The notes under the pieces are model-generated. The model was not told where the DNA came from. It saw nothing but the letters and a program-made list of their open reading frames with translations, and made no database searches. The position numbers and the translations under genes were made by a program. From Torulaspora globosa (Eukaryota > Ascomycota > Saccharomycetes > Saccharomycetales > Saccharomycetaceae), in contig NC_050728.1 of NCBI RefSeq assembly GCF_014133895.1, forward strand, positions 434,001 to 498,000: a stretch of 64,000 nt of DNA. The letters run 5' to 3'. Of this stretch, positions 1-9,294 are shown piece by piece. Position 1 is the first letter of the stretch; each line of letters starts with the position of its first letter.

Positions 1-2285
1 ATTTCAATGTTGTCCTTCTTTGACATATCTTCAGGGGTTCGTACGACCTTCCTTAAGCTAGGAAGCCAGGATAGGATCCAGTTAGCTGTTCCTAGGAAAT
101 GGATCACTGCATTTAATGTCACTGTGTTCAATATATCGTCTTTGTTCAAACCGCCCTTATTTGGGTAATCTGCACAGTGGCGCAACATGAGGTTAGCCTC
201 AGCATTCGAATCAGTGCCACCACTATTCAGGAATTCTTTTTCATGTTTCATTATGTCACCATCAGTAAGCCAGACTGAGATTATTCTTTTCTGCACATTG
301 GAAGCCGCTGTTCCAAAAAGCCGTTCAAACAGGCTTAAATGATATCTGTAAAATTTGCGGAGAAGCCCTAATAGAGAATTAAAGACCCTGCTTCTGAATT
401 TATGTGTAGTATTCATGATGAACAAAAGCTTCTTCAAAAGAATCCGAAAATCTGCAGCAGCTTTGAAAATATACTTGCTTCCTTCTATGCTTTCCAGCGC
501 ATAAGGATTATTTGACCCTACTCTTAGTTCGAACAAATATGCCAGGGTCTTGTCAAGTTTTGGGAAAAATTGCTCGCTCATAAAGGTTGTGAGGAAGGTC
601 ATTGAAGTAACATATTTGCCCTCGAACTCGGTGGGTATCAGATCGGAAGTGGCCTGGCAGAAAAATAGATATGGCTCAAGGAGCATTTTGACGTTGAATA
701 TAGTAGGAGGGACAAGGGGTTCTTCTTGCTCGAAAGACTCTTCTTCAATGTAAATCGATCCTAGTTCAGCAGTAGCTGAGATTGTGATGCCTGGGAACAG
801 GTCCTTCAGTAGCGCCTTCAGCTCATTTGCATGACGTTTGGCTGCTGAGCTGTCTTCGATATTATGCTGCAAAGTAAATAGTGGCGCATTTGACCTACTA
901 GGTTTTATGACTGTGCTACTAGTTCGATTTGATCCAGCCTGAACCGAGGTCACTTGAGGATTCTCCAGATATTTTAGCAGAAGTGTCTCTATCTCATTAA
1001 GGATTTTTGACCAAATCTGACCAAATTTGTATGAATTAATTGCAGTTGACTGAAGGATCTTTTTAACGGACTCGAAAACAACGCGATGTCCTTGAGCCGC
1101 GATTAAGAATCTCACAAATATCTTCCAGAAGCACTCTTTCATCGGGACCGCTAAAACATCCTTTACTGACATTCCCAAGTCATCGTCAATATTAGGAGAT
1201 GCGGCTACATTTAGGAGTGAGGGACGATTTGTGCGAACTTCTTCTGTGCATTTCAGGACGATGTTGTGTAACTCTTCTCTTGCTCTATTCGTTAGAATAC
1301 TTAAAGCAGTCGGAAGTTTGTTTATGTCATTGATTATGGATAACAGAAAAAATACACGCTGGAACTCATTTCCTTGCCCAGAGCTACTGGTCATTGCTTC
1401 TAATGAGAACGACGCTTCGCTGATCTTTTGCATGAATACTGACAATTGATTGTTCATAGTCATGGAATCTCTCAATAGGTCCACATTGGCAACGTTGTAG
1501 AGATAATTTTCCAAATTTGTAAAACCATCCTGATTAAGTCCGATATCCTTCAAAATATCTCGATTGGACGAAAATGGCCCTTTCTTGGTGTAAATTATAT
1601 TGTGTATCTCTTCAACTAAGTTGTTGAACAAAGCGTGTTCTTGCAGCTCAAGCTGTTGCTTCAAAACCTGCAGTGGCCCAAGGCTCCATAAATCGTGATT
1701 TGCTGCACAAAGAAACCCGCGGGCTAGCAGAGTCTGAGCTTCCTTGTAATCCTGGCTTCTAATCGAGTCCTCAATCTTCTCCGGCAATTGAACCAAATAC
1801 TCTATGGAAGAGAGAGCATCGATCATATCGTTTTGTTTCTTGGCGTTGTCATTAAGTTCCTTGAGAGAACCCTTCCCAATCGTGATATTGCTGACGGATT
1901 CACTTACTTGACCTTTAAGCTGTTTTATGTTATCCTGAGCTGCAGTTATAGAATCCACTGCAATGCCGTAGGAGGCCACATTCGTATTAAGGACTTGGAA
2001 ATGCTCGTTGACAGCCTCTTGCAGATCAAAGCCTATTCGCGTCTTCAGTTGCTTAAAATCATGGTACCTATGCCCCAAACCTACTGATGTATCATCCAAA
2101 AAGGACAGAGCCAGCTCTAATGGGTTTGACTGTTCATTCAGGATTCTATTCCATTGCGTCTCTACGTGAGTAAGGTCACCTTGTAAATTATCTAGCGAGT
2201 TGTTCATAGCTTGCTGCTGAGCATCAGAAACACTATTGACCGACAGGCCACGCCTCCTACCCTGCACTGGCTTGAGATGCATCAT
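1..2285 (-). CDS. SEC8: Exocyst subunit Sec8 (C-terminus cut by window edge)
   Basis: Sec8 is a subunit of the octameric exocyst, which tethers post-Golgi secretory vesicles to the plasma membrane at growth sites. The frame opens with two adjacent ATGs at 2285 and 2282 and reads about 761 residues before leaving the window. The start (MHLKPVQGRRRGLS) and the stretch LALSFLDDTSVGLGHRY match the yeast Sec8 N-terminus closely. S. cerevisiae Sec8 is about 1065 residues, so roughly 300 C-terminal residues lie to the left of the window. The N-terminal part is helical and coiled-coil-like. It sits 132 bp downstream of VPS15 on the same strand. S. cerevisiae keeps SEC8 beside SMK1, whereas here VPS15 lies between them. 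Confidence 0.95.
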   Translation of the reverse strand, partial: MMHLKPVQGRRRGLSVNSVSDAQQQAMNNSLDNLQGDLTHVETQWNRILNEQSNPLELALSFLDDTSVGLGHRYHDFKQLKTRIGFDLQEAVNEHFQVLNTNVASYGIAVDSITAAQDNIKQLKGQVSESVSNITIGKGSLKELNDNAKKQNDMIDALSSIEYLVQLPEKIEDSIRSQDYKEAQTLLARGFLCAANHDLWSLGPLQVLKQQLELQEHALFNNLVEEIHNIIYTKKGPFSSNRDILKDIGLNQDGFTNLENYLYNVANVDLLRDSMTMNNQLSVFMQKISEASFSLEAMTSSSGQGNEFQRVFFLLSIINDINKLPTALSILTNRAREELHNIVLKCTEEVRTNRPSLLNVAASPNIDDDLGMSVKDVLAVPMKECFWKIFVRFLIAAQGHRVVFESVKKILQSTAINSYKFGQIWSKILNEIETLLLKYLENPQVTSVQAGSNRTSSTVIKPSRSNAPLFTLQHNIEDSSAAKRHANELKALLKDLFPGITISATAELGSIYIEEESFEQEEPLVPPTIFNVKMLLEPYLFFCQATSDLIPTEFEGKYVTSMTFLTTFMSEQFFPKLDKTLAYLFELRVGSNNPYALESIEGSKYIFKAAADFRILLKKLLFIMNTTHKFRSRVFNSLLGLLRKFYRYHLSLFERLFGTAASNVQKRIISVWLTDGDIMKHEKEFLNSGGTDSNAEANLMLRHCADYPNKGGLNKDDILNTVTLNAVIHFLGTANWILSWLPSLRKVVRTPEDMSKKDNIE

Positions 2286-2417
2286 TCTGACGTTGGATGG
2301 GCAGCTATCCGCTCAAAACCAGTTATATCTACTGTTGAACCTTCTTTCAAGATGACTATCAGTTTAATACCTGTAAATAAGTCATAAGATACGACAATGG
2401 GTAAATAGTAAATGTCA

Positions 2418-5400
2418 CTAATTGAAGACGTTTATAATACCAGAATTATCGGCAGTGACAAGAAGGGACCTGCCTTCCAAGTTGGCCGATGCAAGAGCAT
2501 TGATATTATCATTGAAATACGATGGTCGCTTCTGGCCTGAGGAATCTGAGGTTTCCCTCAATAAAAGATATGTTAGGTTAGCGGTCACTAGGACTGGAAC
2601 CACATGGAAGCTCTTTGGCCTCGATAGCGCAGCGGAGCAAACTAAATCCTTCACATCCACGACAAGAACTTCGCTCAAAGTTTCTGTTGAAAGCACGATT
2701 TTTGAGCCCGAAATATGAAGAGATGTGACTTTCTGAGACACATCGGTGTCGGAGAAAGATAACTCTTCAAAAGACTTTCTCTTGGGCAGGAAATTTTCAA
2801 TTGACGGTTGCTCATCCGAGTTGATTAGGGCCTGTTGGCACGCCATTTTGCAGTAGTTCCAAATAGTCAGGATCGCTTTGGAGTATCCTCCTGCCACTGC
2901 GATAAAATTATTACCCATTGCGTCGCATTTTTCGAGATGAGTTATTGGAGTATGATCTCCGAACCACCAGCTGTTTATCAAAATTTGAATCCGTAAATCC
3001 CAAACGTCGATTACGCCTTTCGTTGTTCCCAGAATTAGCACAGATCCTTGCTCGTCAACACAAAAGCTCGAAACGGCTCCGTGACTTGGTGGGTTGTCAA
3101 TTTTCTGAATGCACTCCATATTTCTCACGTCATACACCAATATTTGCGAAGTATTTGTTAATGTCACCAATAAAGAAGTATTATCTGAGATCACAGATTT
3201 CAAGCTAATTGCATAAATCTCATCCGTTGATTTTTGCTTAATCTTGGCCTTTCTTATACAATGGAGAGTCGAGAAGACCAAATTACCTTCAATAGATTGG
3301 TACAGCGTCCTAAGAACATTGATGTTGCCATTTTTGGTCGAGACACCAAAACAGTCATATCTATCTAGCATTGTGATCCCTGTTATTGTTGAAGCGAAGT
3401 CATAGTTCAAAGAAGATGCGAAAACCTCACCGGCAGCCACATCAGAGAAATTCCAGAGTTTCACCTGGCCTCGCACAGAACCGCTGATGACATAAGGTAC
3501 TGTTCCGCTGGAAACAGCGAGGGAGGTGATTGGGTTAGGCTCATTTTCCGTCAGGGTCGTTAGCAAGGTTCCCTTCAGATTGCCAATAGCTCTGTTACCT
3601 TGAGCAAAACCTAAAAGGCCTCCAAACTCTTTATAGTCGCGCAACGGGGGAATTATTTTGATTCCTTGCAGAAAGGTTTTTATACTGCTGACATCACCCT
3701 CATAACTGCTCCTTACGAAAAATTTCGCCCCATTGTCTTCTTCTCTTTGGACATCATCCGTTGGGCTGCTGGCTTGGCGTAAGAAGTCTAATTGGACATA
3801 AACATTTTCCAAGTTTGAAGTTGTGGTAGCAGTAGCCTTTGAAGCTAATAGCAGGGAGCCATCCATATCTTTGACGCTGGATAATTGATTGGATGTGATT
3901 TCATTGGTATGATTCACTTTCACTTTTCCGGCATCTGGCACGGATCTCTGTATTTTGTCAATGTCGTCAGTGAATTCGATATCGAAGAAGACATTTTTAG
4001 GCATAACGTGAGCTAGGCTGTGATCGGACTGGTTTCTACGCCTAGAAGTGCTAGTCTCCGTAATTTTCAAAATATCGTCCTTTCTCGATATCATCTTAGC
4101 AGTCCGCAAAACATAACCTCGCAGAGCAGCTATTTTCCACAGATCTCCTTCCGAGAGACCAACTGCTTTGAACTTATCAATCCAATTCTTATCCTCAGTT
4201 GTTAGCGGAATTTCCTCGTTGCTGAAAGATAGCACCACACTCTTGGAGGCTTTTACTCCATTAAATCCGTAATTCTTCTTAGAAAACTCCTTAGTTATGA
4301 AGGAGATATTATTATTTCCGAAGGCGTCAACATGTTTATTCGGTATCTGTTGCCAAAACAATGACTTAGATGCTCTTAAAGACCAAGTGCAGAGCAAATT
4401 ATAGACTGTTCTTGAAACAGGTTGCTTGCAACTGGTAAGGATGAGATCATGGGTGAATTCAACATCAAACTCGAAAAAAGGCTTAACAATCGGATAGAGA
4501 ACGCAATAAACCTCTGCTTTAGATAGCCGCATAGCAATCTCAACGATGAGCAATAAGCAAACCTGCCTTATCCATACATTGGGGTGCAGAAGGAGTGAGC
4601 AGACAGAATTACAGATATCGTAGAAGAATCTCTTTTGTACCAGTCCTATCTGGCATAAGTTCTTCAGACCTTGAAGCACACTTACAACAACAAGCTCCTC
4701 TGAATCACCGGTTGTTTGCATCAATAAAGGCAGGATATATTGCTCCAAGGTAATCGGTCCTAGAAGGATGGCAATGCCGCAAATAGTTTGGATAAGCTTT
4801 ATGCGAAGAGATGCATCTTTATCATTCAGGTAAGTGATGAGATGGCTTAGAATGACGTCGTTAGTCTTCTCACGACCAAAAAACCTGCATAAGGGCAAAA
4901 CATTACTCAACAAAGTCGTTTTAACGGAAGTTTCATTGTCTGTCAACAATGCTACTGCCAATTCTTCAACCTGCTGTGCCAACCTTTTGTTGTGCTTATT
5001 GGAAACTTCCAGGTTACCTGTCTCTACAGCCTCCATCAGTTTAGATGAGTTGAAAAAATTCAAAAGCTCCTGGAATCGATAAGCTATGGGCACGAGATGA
5101 CCAAGACAATTAGCGATAACTGCGCGGACATAAGGGTTTTGCTTGCTCTGGATCAGTAACCTTTTTATTCTTGGCAGCAAATAATCCATGAAGACATTTT
5201 CATTTATGGGACTTAACTTCTCAACCATGCCTAGAACTTGTGTAAGGGCCTGAATAGCTGTTGCCTGAACATTAGGAAAATCGTCTTCAAAACAGGATAC
5301 GAGATACGGTATAACACGATCGATTTTATTCTCGTCCGAGATATATTGTGAGAACAACACTAGCATCTCTAAACATCGGAGTTTAGTACTACTAGATGTC

Positions 5401-6665
5401 ACATTCCGCACATTATGTGACAAAAACGATATAAATAACAGTGCGCTTTCGTCCTTTAGTTCTTTAGATGCGTAATTCTTGAGCTCTAATTCTCCCAGAT
5501 CTGGAATTTTTAAAGAAGATATTAGATCATTGCCAAAATCTTCAAGACTTCTGCTCTTGTCCGTATCCTGTTTTGATTTTAATGCGTAGTCCAGCTCCTG
5601 GCAAATCTTGCCAAGGTCGTGGTACATCTTGATACAACAATCATCAGCCAAATTAATTTGATCTTCTAGCGTGCTGCGAGCGCAGGTCGCGCCAGCTATT
5701 GGTATGCTCGTTCTCATGGTAGCCATGGTTCTGAAAAATTCATAAGTGTAAGTGTAGAAATGTTCAGGAAAGAAGGAACCACGATATTTTTCAAGCAACT
5801 TTCTGCATGACAGTCTCTTCTTTGGGTTCTGATGTACCATATCACATATTAAGCTCCTCAAAGCGTCTCCTTTTATCTCTTCCTCCAAAAAGCTTGTCAC
5901 ATCGTACTCGTTATTCTTATACTTGAAAAGCTGTGATAGATTGAACAATGGTCGTCCTTCAGCATATATTTCAGCTATGCAGCATCCCAAGCTGAAAATA
6001 TCCATCTCTTTTGTGACATTCCCTGTGGCATCTTTGGTTTTCTCATGAAGCCTAGTATTAAACCTCTCAGGCGCCAAGTAGCAGGTCCTCCTGTTCGACG
6101 TGTCAAAATAAAACGAAAATTCTCCCGGATTGTCTTCTGGCAGATATGTTGGCTTGATTTTATTTGAAAAATCAGTGAGTACAATCCAGTCCCAACTCAT
6201 TACCAAAACGTTTTCAGTCTTGATGTCCCCATGACAGATGTTCAGGTTGTGAATGTCATTAACTGCCTGTAAAAGTTGGAAAGTCACGAACTTCATCTCA
6301 ATTTCAGACAAATACGGTCTGTAGCTAAGTCGATCGTAAAGGTTACTCATTAAGTGCTGTCGTATTAGATATCCCGCCCGGTTGGACTCGACAACTTTGC
6401 TGTAGTTCAACGTTGTGGGTAGCGGCGCCAACGACAGCGCTTCGGCATCTATCTGCTTCTTCTTCTCCTTCAAATCATACTCCTCATTAGGTTTTATGAA
6501 CACCTTGATGATTATTTTGCCGTTAGGGTCTAAAGCTCTGCAAGTCTTCAGAAATCTCGATGAGTTCAGCTGCGAAACATAATGAACTTCATTTAGCACG
6601 TCGATGTAGGAAAAGATTGCAATTGAAGGTGAAGTCTGGGCCGAAAGCGAAAGCTGAGCACCCAT
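2418..6665 (-). CDS. VPS15: Vps15, protein kinase-like regulator of the Vps34 PI 3-kinase
   Basis: Vps15 anchors and activates Vps34, the phosphatidylinositol 3-kinase of vacuolar sorting and autophagy, on endosomal membranes. The protein has 1415 residues (S. cerevisiae 1454). It begins MGAQLS, an N-myristoylation signal at Gly2. An atypical kinase domain follows (about 27-300) with catalytic-loop HGDIKTENVL and a metal motif TDFS in place of the usual DFG, as expected for this family. HEAT-like helical repeats fill about 400-800, and WD40 repeats fill about 1060-1415. ATG at 6665 is the family start. The 218-bp gap to SMK1 upstream must hold its promoter. Confidence 0.97.
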   Translation of the reverse strand: MGAQLSLSAQTSPSIAIFSYIDVLNEVHYVSQLNSSRFLKTCRALDPNGKIIIKVFIKPNEEYDLKEKKKQIDAEALSLAPLPTTLNYSKVVESNRAGYLIRQHLMSNLYDRLSYRPYLSEIEMKFVTFQLLQAVNDIHNLNICHGDIKTENVLVMSWDWIVLTDFSNKIKPTYLPEDNPGEFSFYFDTSNRRTCYLAPERFNTRLHEKTKDATGNVTKEMDIFSLGCCIAEIYAEGRPLFNLSQLFKYKNNEYDVTSFLEEEIKGDALRSLICDMVHQNPKKRLSCRKLLEKYRGSFFPEHFYTYTYEFFRTMATMRTSIPIAGATCARSTLEDQINLADDCCIKMYHDLGKICQELDYALKSKQDTDKSRSLEDFGNDLISSLKIPDLGELELKNYASKELKDESALLFISFLSHNVRNVTSSSTKLRCLEMLVLFSQYISDENKIDRVIPYLVSCFEDDFPNVQATAIQALTQVLGMVEKLSPINENVFMDYLLPRIKRLLIQSKQNPYVRAVIANCLGHLVPIAYRFQELLNFFNSSKLMEAVETGNLEVSNKHNKRLAQQVEELAVALLTDNETSVKTTLLSNVLPLCRFFGREKTNDVILSHLITYLNDKDASLRIKLIQTICGIAILLGPITLEQYILPLLMQTTGDSEELVVVSVLQGLKNLCQIGLVQKRFFYDICNSVCSLLLHPNVWIRQVCLLLIVEIAMRLSKAEVYCVLYPIVKPFFEFDVEFTHDLILTSCKQPVSRTVYNLLCTWSLRASKSLFWQQIPNKHVDAFGNNNISFITKEFSKKNYGFNGVKASKSVVLSFSNEEIPLTTEDKNWIDKFKAVGLSEGDLWKIAALRGYVLRTAKMISRKDDILKITETSTSRRRNQSDHSLAHVMPKNVFFDIEFTDDIDKIQRSVPDAGKVKVNHTNEITSNQLSSVKDMDGSLLLASKATATTTSNLENVYVQLDFLRQASSPTDDVQREEDNGAKFFVRSSYEGDVSSIKTFLQGIKIIPPLRDYKEFGGLLGFAQGNRAIGNLKGTLLTTLTENEPNPITSLAVSSGTVPYVISGSVRGQVKLWNFSDVAAGEVFASSLNYDFASTITGITMLDRYDCFGVSTKNGNINVLRTLYQSIEGNLVFSTLHCIRKAKIKQKSTDEIYAISLKSVISDNTSLLVTLTNTSQILVYDVRNMECIQKIDNPPSHGAVSSFCVDEQGSVLILGTTKGVIDVWDLRIQILINSWWFGDHTPITHLEKCDAMGNNFIAVAGGYSKAILTIWNYCKMACQQALINSDEQPSIENFLPKRKSFEELSFSDTDVSQKVTSLHISGSKIVLSTETLSEVLVVDVKDLVCSAALSRPKSFHVVPVLVTANLTYLLLRETSDSSGQKRPSYFNDNINALASANLEGRSLLVTADNSGIINVFN

Positions 6666-6883
6666 TTCAACTCAAGCCTCTCTGTTCGAAATGGCTCCTT
6701 CCTGGTGAACACATCTAAACCTTGATTTTTCACAATGAGGAAACCTTAATACAGAGTGAGAAATGATCGTTAAGCATCAAGAATATTGTCTATAGAGTAA
6801 ATGACTGCTGGAACACCAGATTTGTTATCGAAGATGAATTAGAACAAACTATACGAAGGGGAGGGGGCTTATAAGATCTGCGA

Positions 6884-8200
6884 CTAGCGCCTAGCTTCTT
6901 CCACGATCTTGATATTCTGTGGGAAGTGTGGCTTAGATGCGTTGCATTTAACCCTATCCCCTCTGAACATGGCAACCTCATTGATAAGAAACTCCCGTAG
7001 CCTAGGCATAGAATATAGTTGATACTCATAGGAGAAATCGAAGGCTCCCCAAGGACAAACGGGCTCGTCGTCAAGATTTCTTACACTAGTCAAAAAAGGG
7101 TGCTCGAGAGCTTGTTCAATGGTCAACCTTTTTTTGGGATCCCATTTCAATAGACCTTCAATCAAATCTAAAGCTTCTAGCGTCGCCGAGGGGTACAACT
7201 CCGTCCAGTCAGCCATTGCAGAGATGGAACCGCTAGCACTATGGCAAGAATTCCACGCCTTCAAGGAGCCATAATCGAGTAGTACTTCTTTTGACGGGGG
7301 ACCTAGAACTTTCATTATTTCATGAATCTGGTGAATCGAATCCTTTCCCATAAATAGAGGCTTCCTGCCGTAGAACTCTCCAAGTATGCATCCGATGGAC
7401 CACATATCGATGGATTTGCCATACGTATTTTCCGATAGTATCAACTCTGGAGCTCTATACCATCGAGTGGCCACATAATTGGTTATATCATGATAGTTGT
7501 CTTTGCTAGTGAAGAACTGTGGGGCTAGTCCTCTGGCTAGACCAAAATCACATATTTTTAAGCAACCATTCAGGGTACACAGAATATTTCCCGGTTTAAG
7601 GTCTCGATGGATAACCTCTGCACTGTGGATGTACTTCAATCCACAGAGAATTTGATAAAACAGGTGCTTGATATGAAAGTTCGATAGCTGCACTGACGAA
7701 TGAATAACTTTGGCCAAATCATAGTCAATTAACTCCTGATAACAATAAAGACCATCGTAGGGCTTTTCGGACACAATTTCACAGTCAATAAGGCTCACGA
7801 TGTTTTTATGTCCTTTGAAAAATGTCATGAACTTCAATTCTCTAATGGCTCTCTTCAATAGAATTTCTCGATAGAAAATATTGGTTATCTTCTTCACAGC
7901 AATAGGATACACGTTATCGGGATTAATCTTGTCGTTGACAGAACAAACAGTTCCGTAGGATCCCTTTCCCAAAATCTGAACTACCTCATATCTGCTGGGC
8001 AGGGAAAACTTCGCCGGCTCAAAGATTGTCCTCGGCTCAGACTCCTTCTGCTTTCTCGGGTTATCCATCTGTGTATTCAACAAATGCTTAATTCTATCCG
8101 AGGAGGGCTTGTATCGATAATATCTCCAGTCTTGTTTAGATATTTTTTGCTGTCTGTTCGTAGTGTCGTCATTATTATTTAACACATTGGGCATACTCAT
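6884..8200 (-). CDS. SMK1: Sporulation MAP kinase Smk1
   Basis: Smk1 is an atypical MAP kinase expressed in mid-meiosis and needed for spore wall assembly. The kinase core is complete: glycine loop GKGSYGTVCSV, catalytic AVKK lysine, HRDLKPGNIL, DFGLARG, and the Smk1-type activation motif T-N-Y just before VATRWYRAPE. This gives 438 residues from ATG 8200 (S. cerevisiae 388). The open frame runs upstream to 8260, but only a TTG lies there. ATG 8194 or 8068 could also serve, the latter giving a length nearer S. cerevisiae. The N-terminal region is longer and Asn-rich. A TATA box (8295-8302) and a perfect mid-sporulation element (8347-8355) lie upstream, which fits Ndt80 control. Confidence 0.95.
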   Translation of the reverse strand: MSMPNVLNNNDDTTNRQQKISKQDWRYYRYKPSSDRIKHLLNTQMDNPRKQKESEPRTIFEPAKFSLPSRYEVVQILGKGSYGTVCSVNDKINPDNVYPIAVKKITNIFYREILLKRAIRELKFMTFFKGHKNIVSLIDCEIVSEKPYDGLYCYQELIDYDLAKVIHSSVQLSNFHIKHLFYQILCGLKYIHSAEVIHRDLKPGNILCTLNGCLKICDFGLARGLAPQFFTSKDNYHDITNYVATRWYRAPELILSENTYGKSIDMWSIGCILGEFYGRKPLFMGKDSIHQIHEIMKVLGPPSKEVLLDYGSLKAWNSCHSASGSISAMADWTELYPSATLEALDLIEGLLKWDPKKRLTIEQALEHPFLTSVRNLDDEPVCPWGAFDFSYEYQLYSMPRLREFLINEVAMFRGDRVKCNASKPHFPQNIKIVEEARR

Positions 8201-8294
8201 CGAATATCCGATCTCAAAAATATTGTTATTTACTATTGGACCTCGAGAATCTGAGTCCAACAGCCAGACAGATGGTATCTGCGTCTGCTAAACG

Positions 8295-8302
8295 TTTATA
8301 TA
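8295..8302 (-). promoter_or_regulatory. TATA box of SMK1
   Basis: The minus strand reads TATATAAA, 95 bp upstream of the proposed SMK1 ATG and about 45 bp downstream of the MSE. Spacing and strand fit a TATA-containing, strongly induced promoter. Confidence 0.6.
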
Positions 8303-8346
8303 AAAATCCATGTAGATTTGATTTTTTTTTCCGTCTTCGCCGCTCA

Positions 8347-8355
8347 TTTTGTGTC
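8347..8355 (-). promoter_or_regulatory. Mid-sporulation element (Ndt80 site) upstream of SMK1
   Basis: The minus strand reads GACACAAAA, a full match to the MSE consensus gNCRCAAAW bound by Ndt80. It lies about 150 bp upstream of the SMK1 ATG. SMK1 is a known Ndt80 target in S. cerevisiae, so site and gene function agree. It lies 35 bp beyond the stop of the upstream gene, inside the only available promoter space. Confidence 0.75.
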
Positions 8356-8389
8356 ATCGCATCGACTGTGACGTCTATCAATATCTCAC

Positions 8390-9079
8390 CTAAAGTTGCA
8401 GATACTGCTCGTCCAACGCCTCCAATTGATGAGTCTCGTGGAATCCAGAGTCCTCGGTGAGTAGTTTTAAATTTTGAGCGGAAATCTCTGCCACCTCTTC
8501 ATTGTACAGACCACAGAATTCCAGCGCCTCTTTAGGCGGAATTGTCTTTCTGCCATCCTTCAGAACATATTTGGTAAGAGACAGCGAGCAAAGCGTTTTG
8601 CCATTATTTTTCGTAAACCTGCTCATCACATAGATCCATTTCTCGTCCCAGCAAAGAATGCGTGAGCTAACGTCGTATTTTTCAAATGGCTTGATTTCTT
8701 TGAGAAAATTCGTGAAAACGTTAGCCACCGGAATATATGGCCAACGCTGCGATTTCAAGAACAGTTTCTGGAACACTTTTGTCATCAACCCACTTCTGTA
8801 AATATCCAGCTCTTCGAAATACGTGCTGTTGCTCTTATGCAAGTAAAAATCGCATTCAAAAGGCGACGCATAGGTGGCAACAGTGAAAGTTCCAAAACAG
8901 GCACGTCTATTAGCAGCCAATTTCTCGAGATTTTTAGTCTTCAAGCCGGTAACATAAGGGAAGACAATATTCGGGATGATCGTTGCATAAAACCTGACGA
9001 AGTAGGCCCCAGGCAAAGATTTATAAGACGACAACAGATACAATGCCACAGCCCACTTCAGAGGTGCCAACCAAGACAT
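8390..9079 (-). CDS. YBR096W homologue, THEM6-like hotdog thioesterase-family protein
   Basis: This 229-residue protein corresponds to uncharacterised S. cerevisiae YBR096W (about 230 residues), both by sequence character and by position between RXT2 and VPS15/SMK1. A hydrophobic N-terminus (WLAPLKWAVALYLLSS) suggests a membrane anchor, probably ER. The rest resembles the 4HBT_2/THEM6 branch of the hotdog thioesterase fold, with a motif like SPFECDFYLHKSNSTYFEELD. No substrate is known, and enzyme activity is an inference from fold only. ATG 9079 is the first in frame. It is transcribed divergently from RXT2 across a 215-bp region that carries a Reb1 site. Confidence 0.85.
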   Translation of the reverse strand: MSWLAPLKWAVALYLLSSYKSLPGAYFVRFYATIIPNIVFPYVTGLKTKNLEKLAANRRACFGTFTVATYASPFECDFYLHKSNSTYFEELDIYRSGLMTKVFQKLFLKSQRWPYIPVANVFTNFLKEIKPFEKYDVSSRILCWDEKWIYVMSRFTKNNGKTLCSLSLTKYVLKDGRKTIPPKEALEFCGLYNEEVAEISAQNLKLLTEDSGFHETHQLEALDEQYLQL

Positions 9080-9181
9080 CTTTATCGGCTCGATTTTGTT
9101 ACCTCTCCAACTGACCCACAGATCTTAGATCTATCATGCTAGATGGCATTCGATGCTTTGGATCTCCAAGAGGCTGAAGAC

Positions 9182-9188
9182 CGGGTAA
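9182..9188 (+). promoter_or_regulatory. Reb1-type site in the YBR096W homologue/RXT2 divergent promoter
   Basis: CGGGTAA, the core of the Reb1 general regulatory factor site, lies centrally in the 215-bp divergent promoter (103 bp from one ATG, 107 bp from the other). Such sites keep shared promoters nucleosome-free. Motif match only. Confidence 0.5.
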
Positions 9189-9294
9189 CGGGACTTCGCA
9201 GAGTAAATCATTCAAGGTTCAAGGCATATATATGAAGGGAAGACAGCTAGACGGTAGAGTATATGTAGTGGCATAGGAGAAGCAGATTATTTGA

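Noticed and set aside
8201..8260. Upstream extension of SMK1
   Set aside because: The extra residues begin only with TTG; ATG 8200 is the first AUG. TTG/GTG extensions of ATG11, NST1, RHO2, TOP2, the tricalbin, END3, the thioesterase-like gene and SAL1 were rejected for the same reason.
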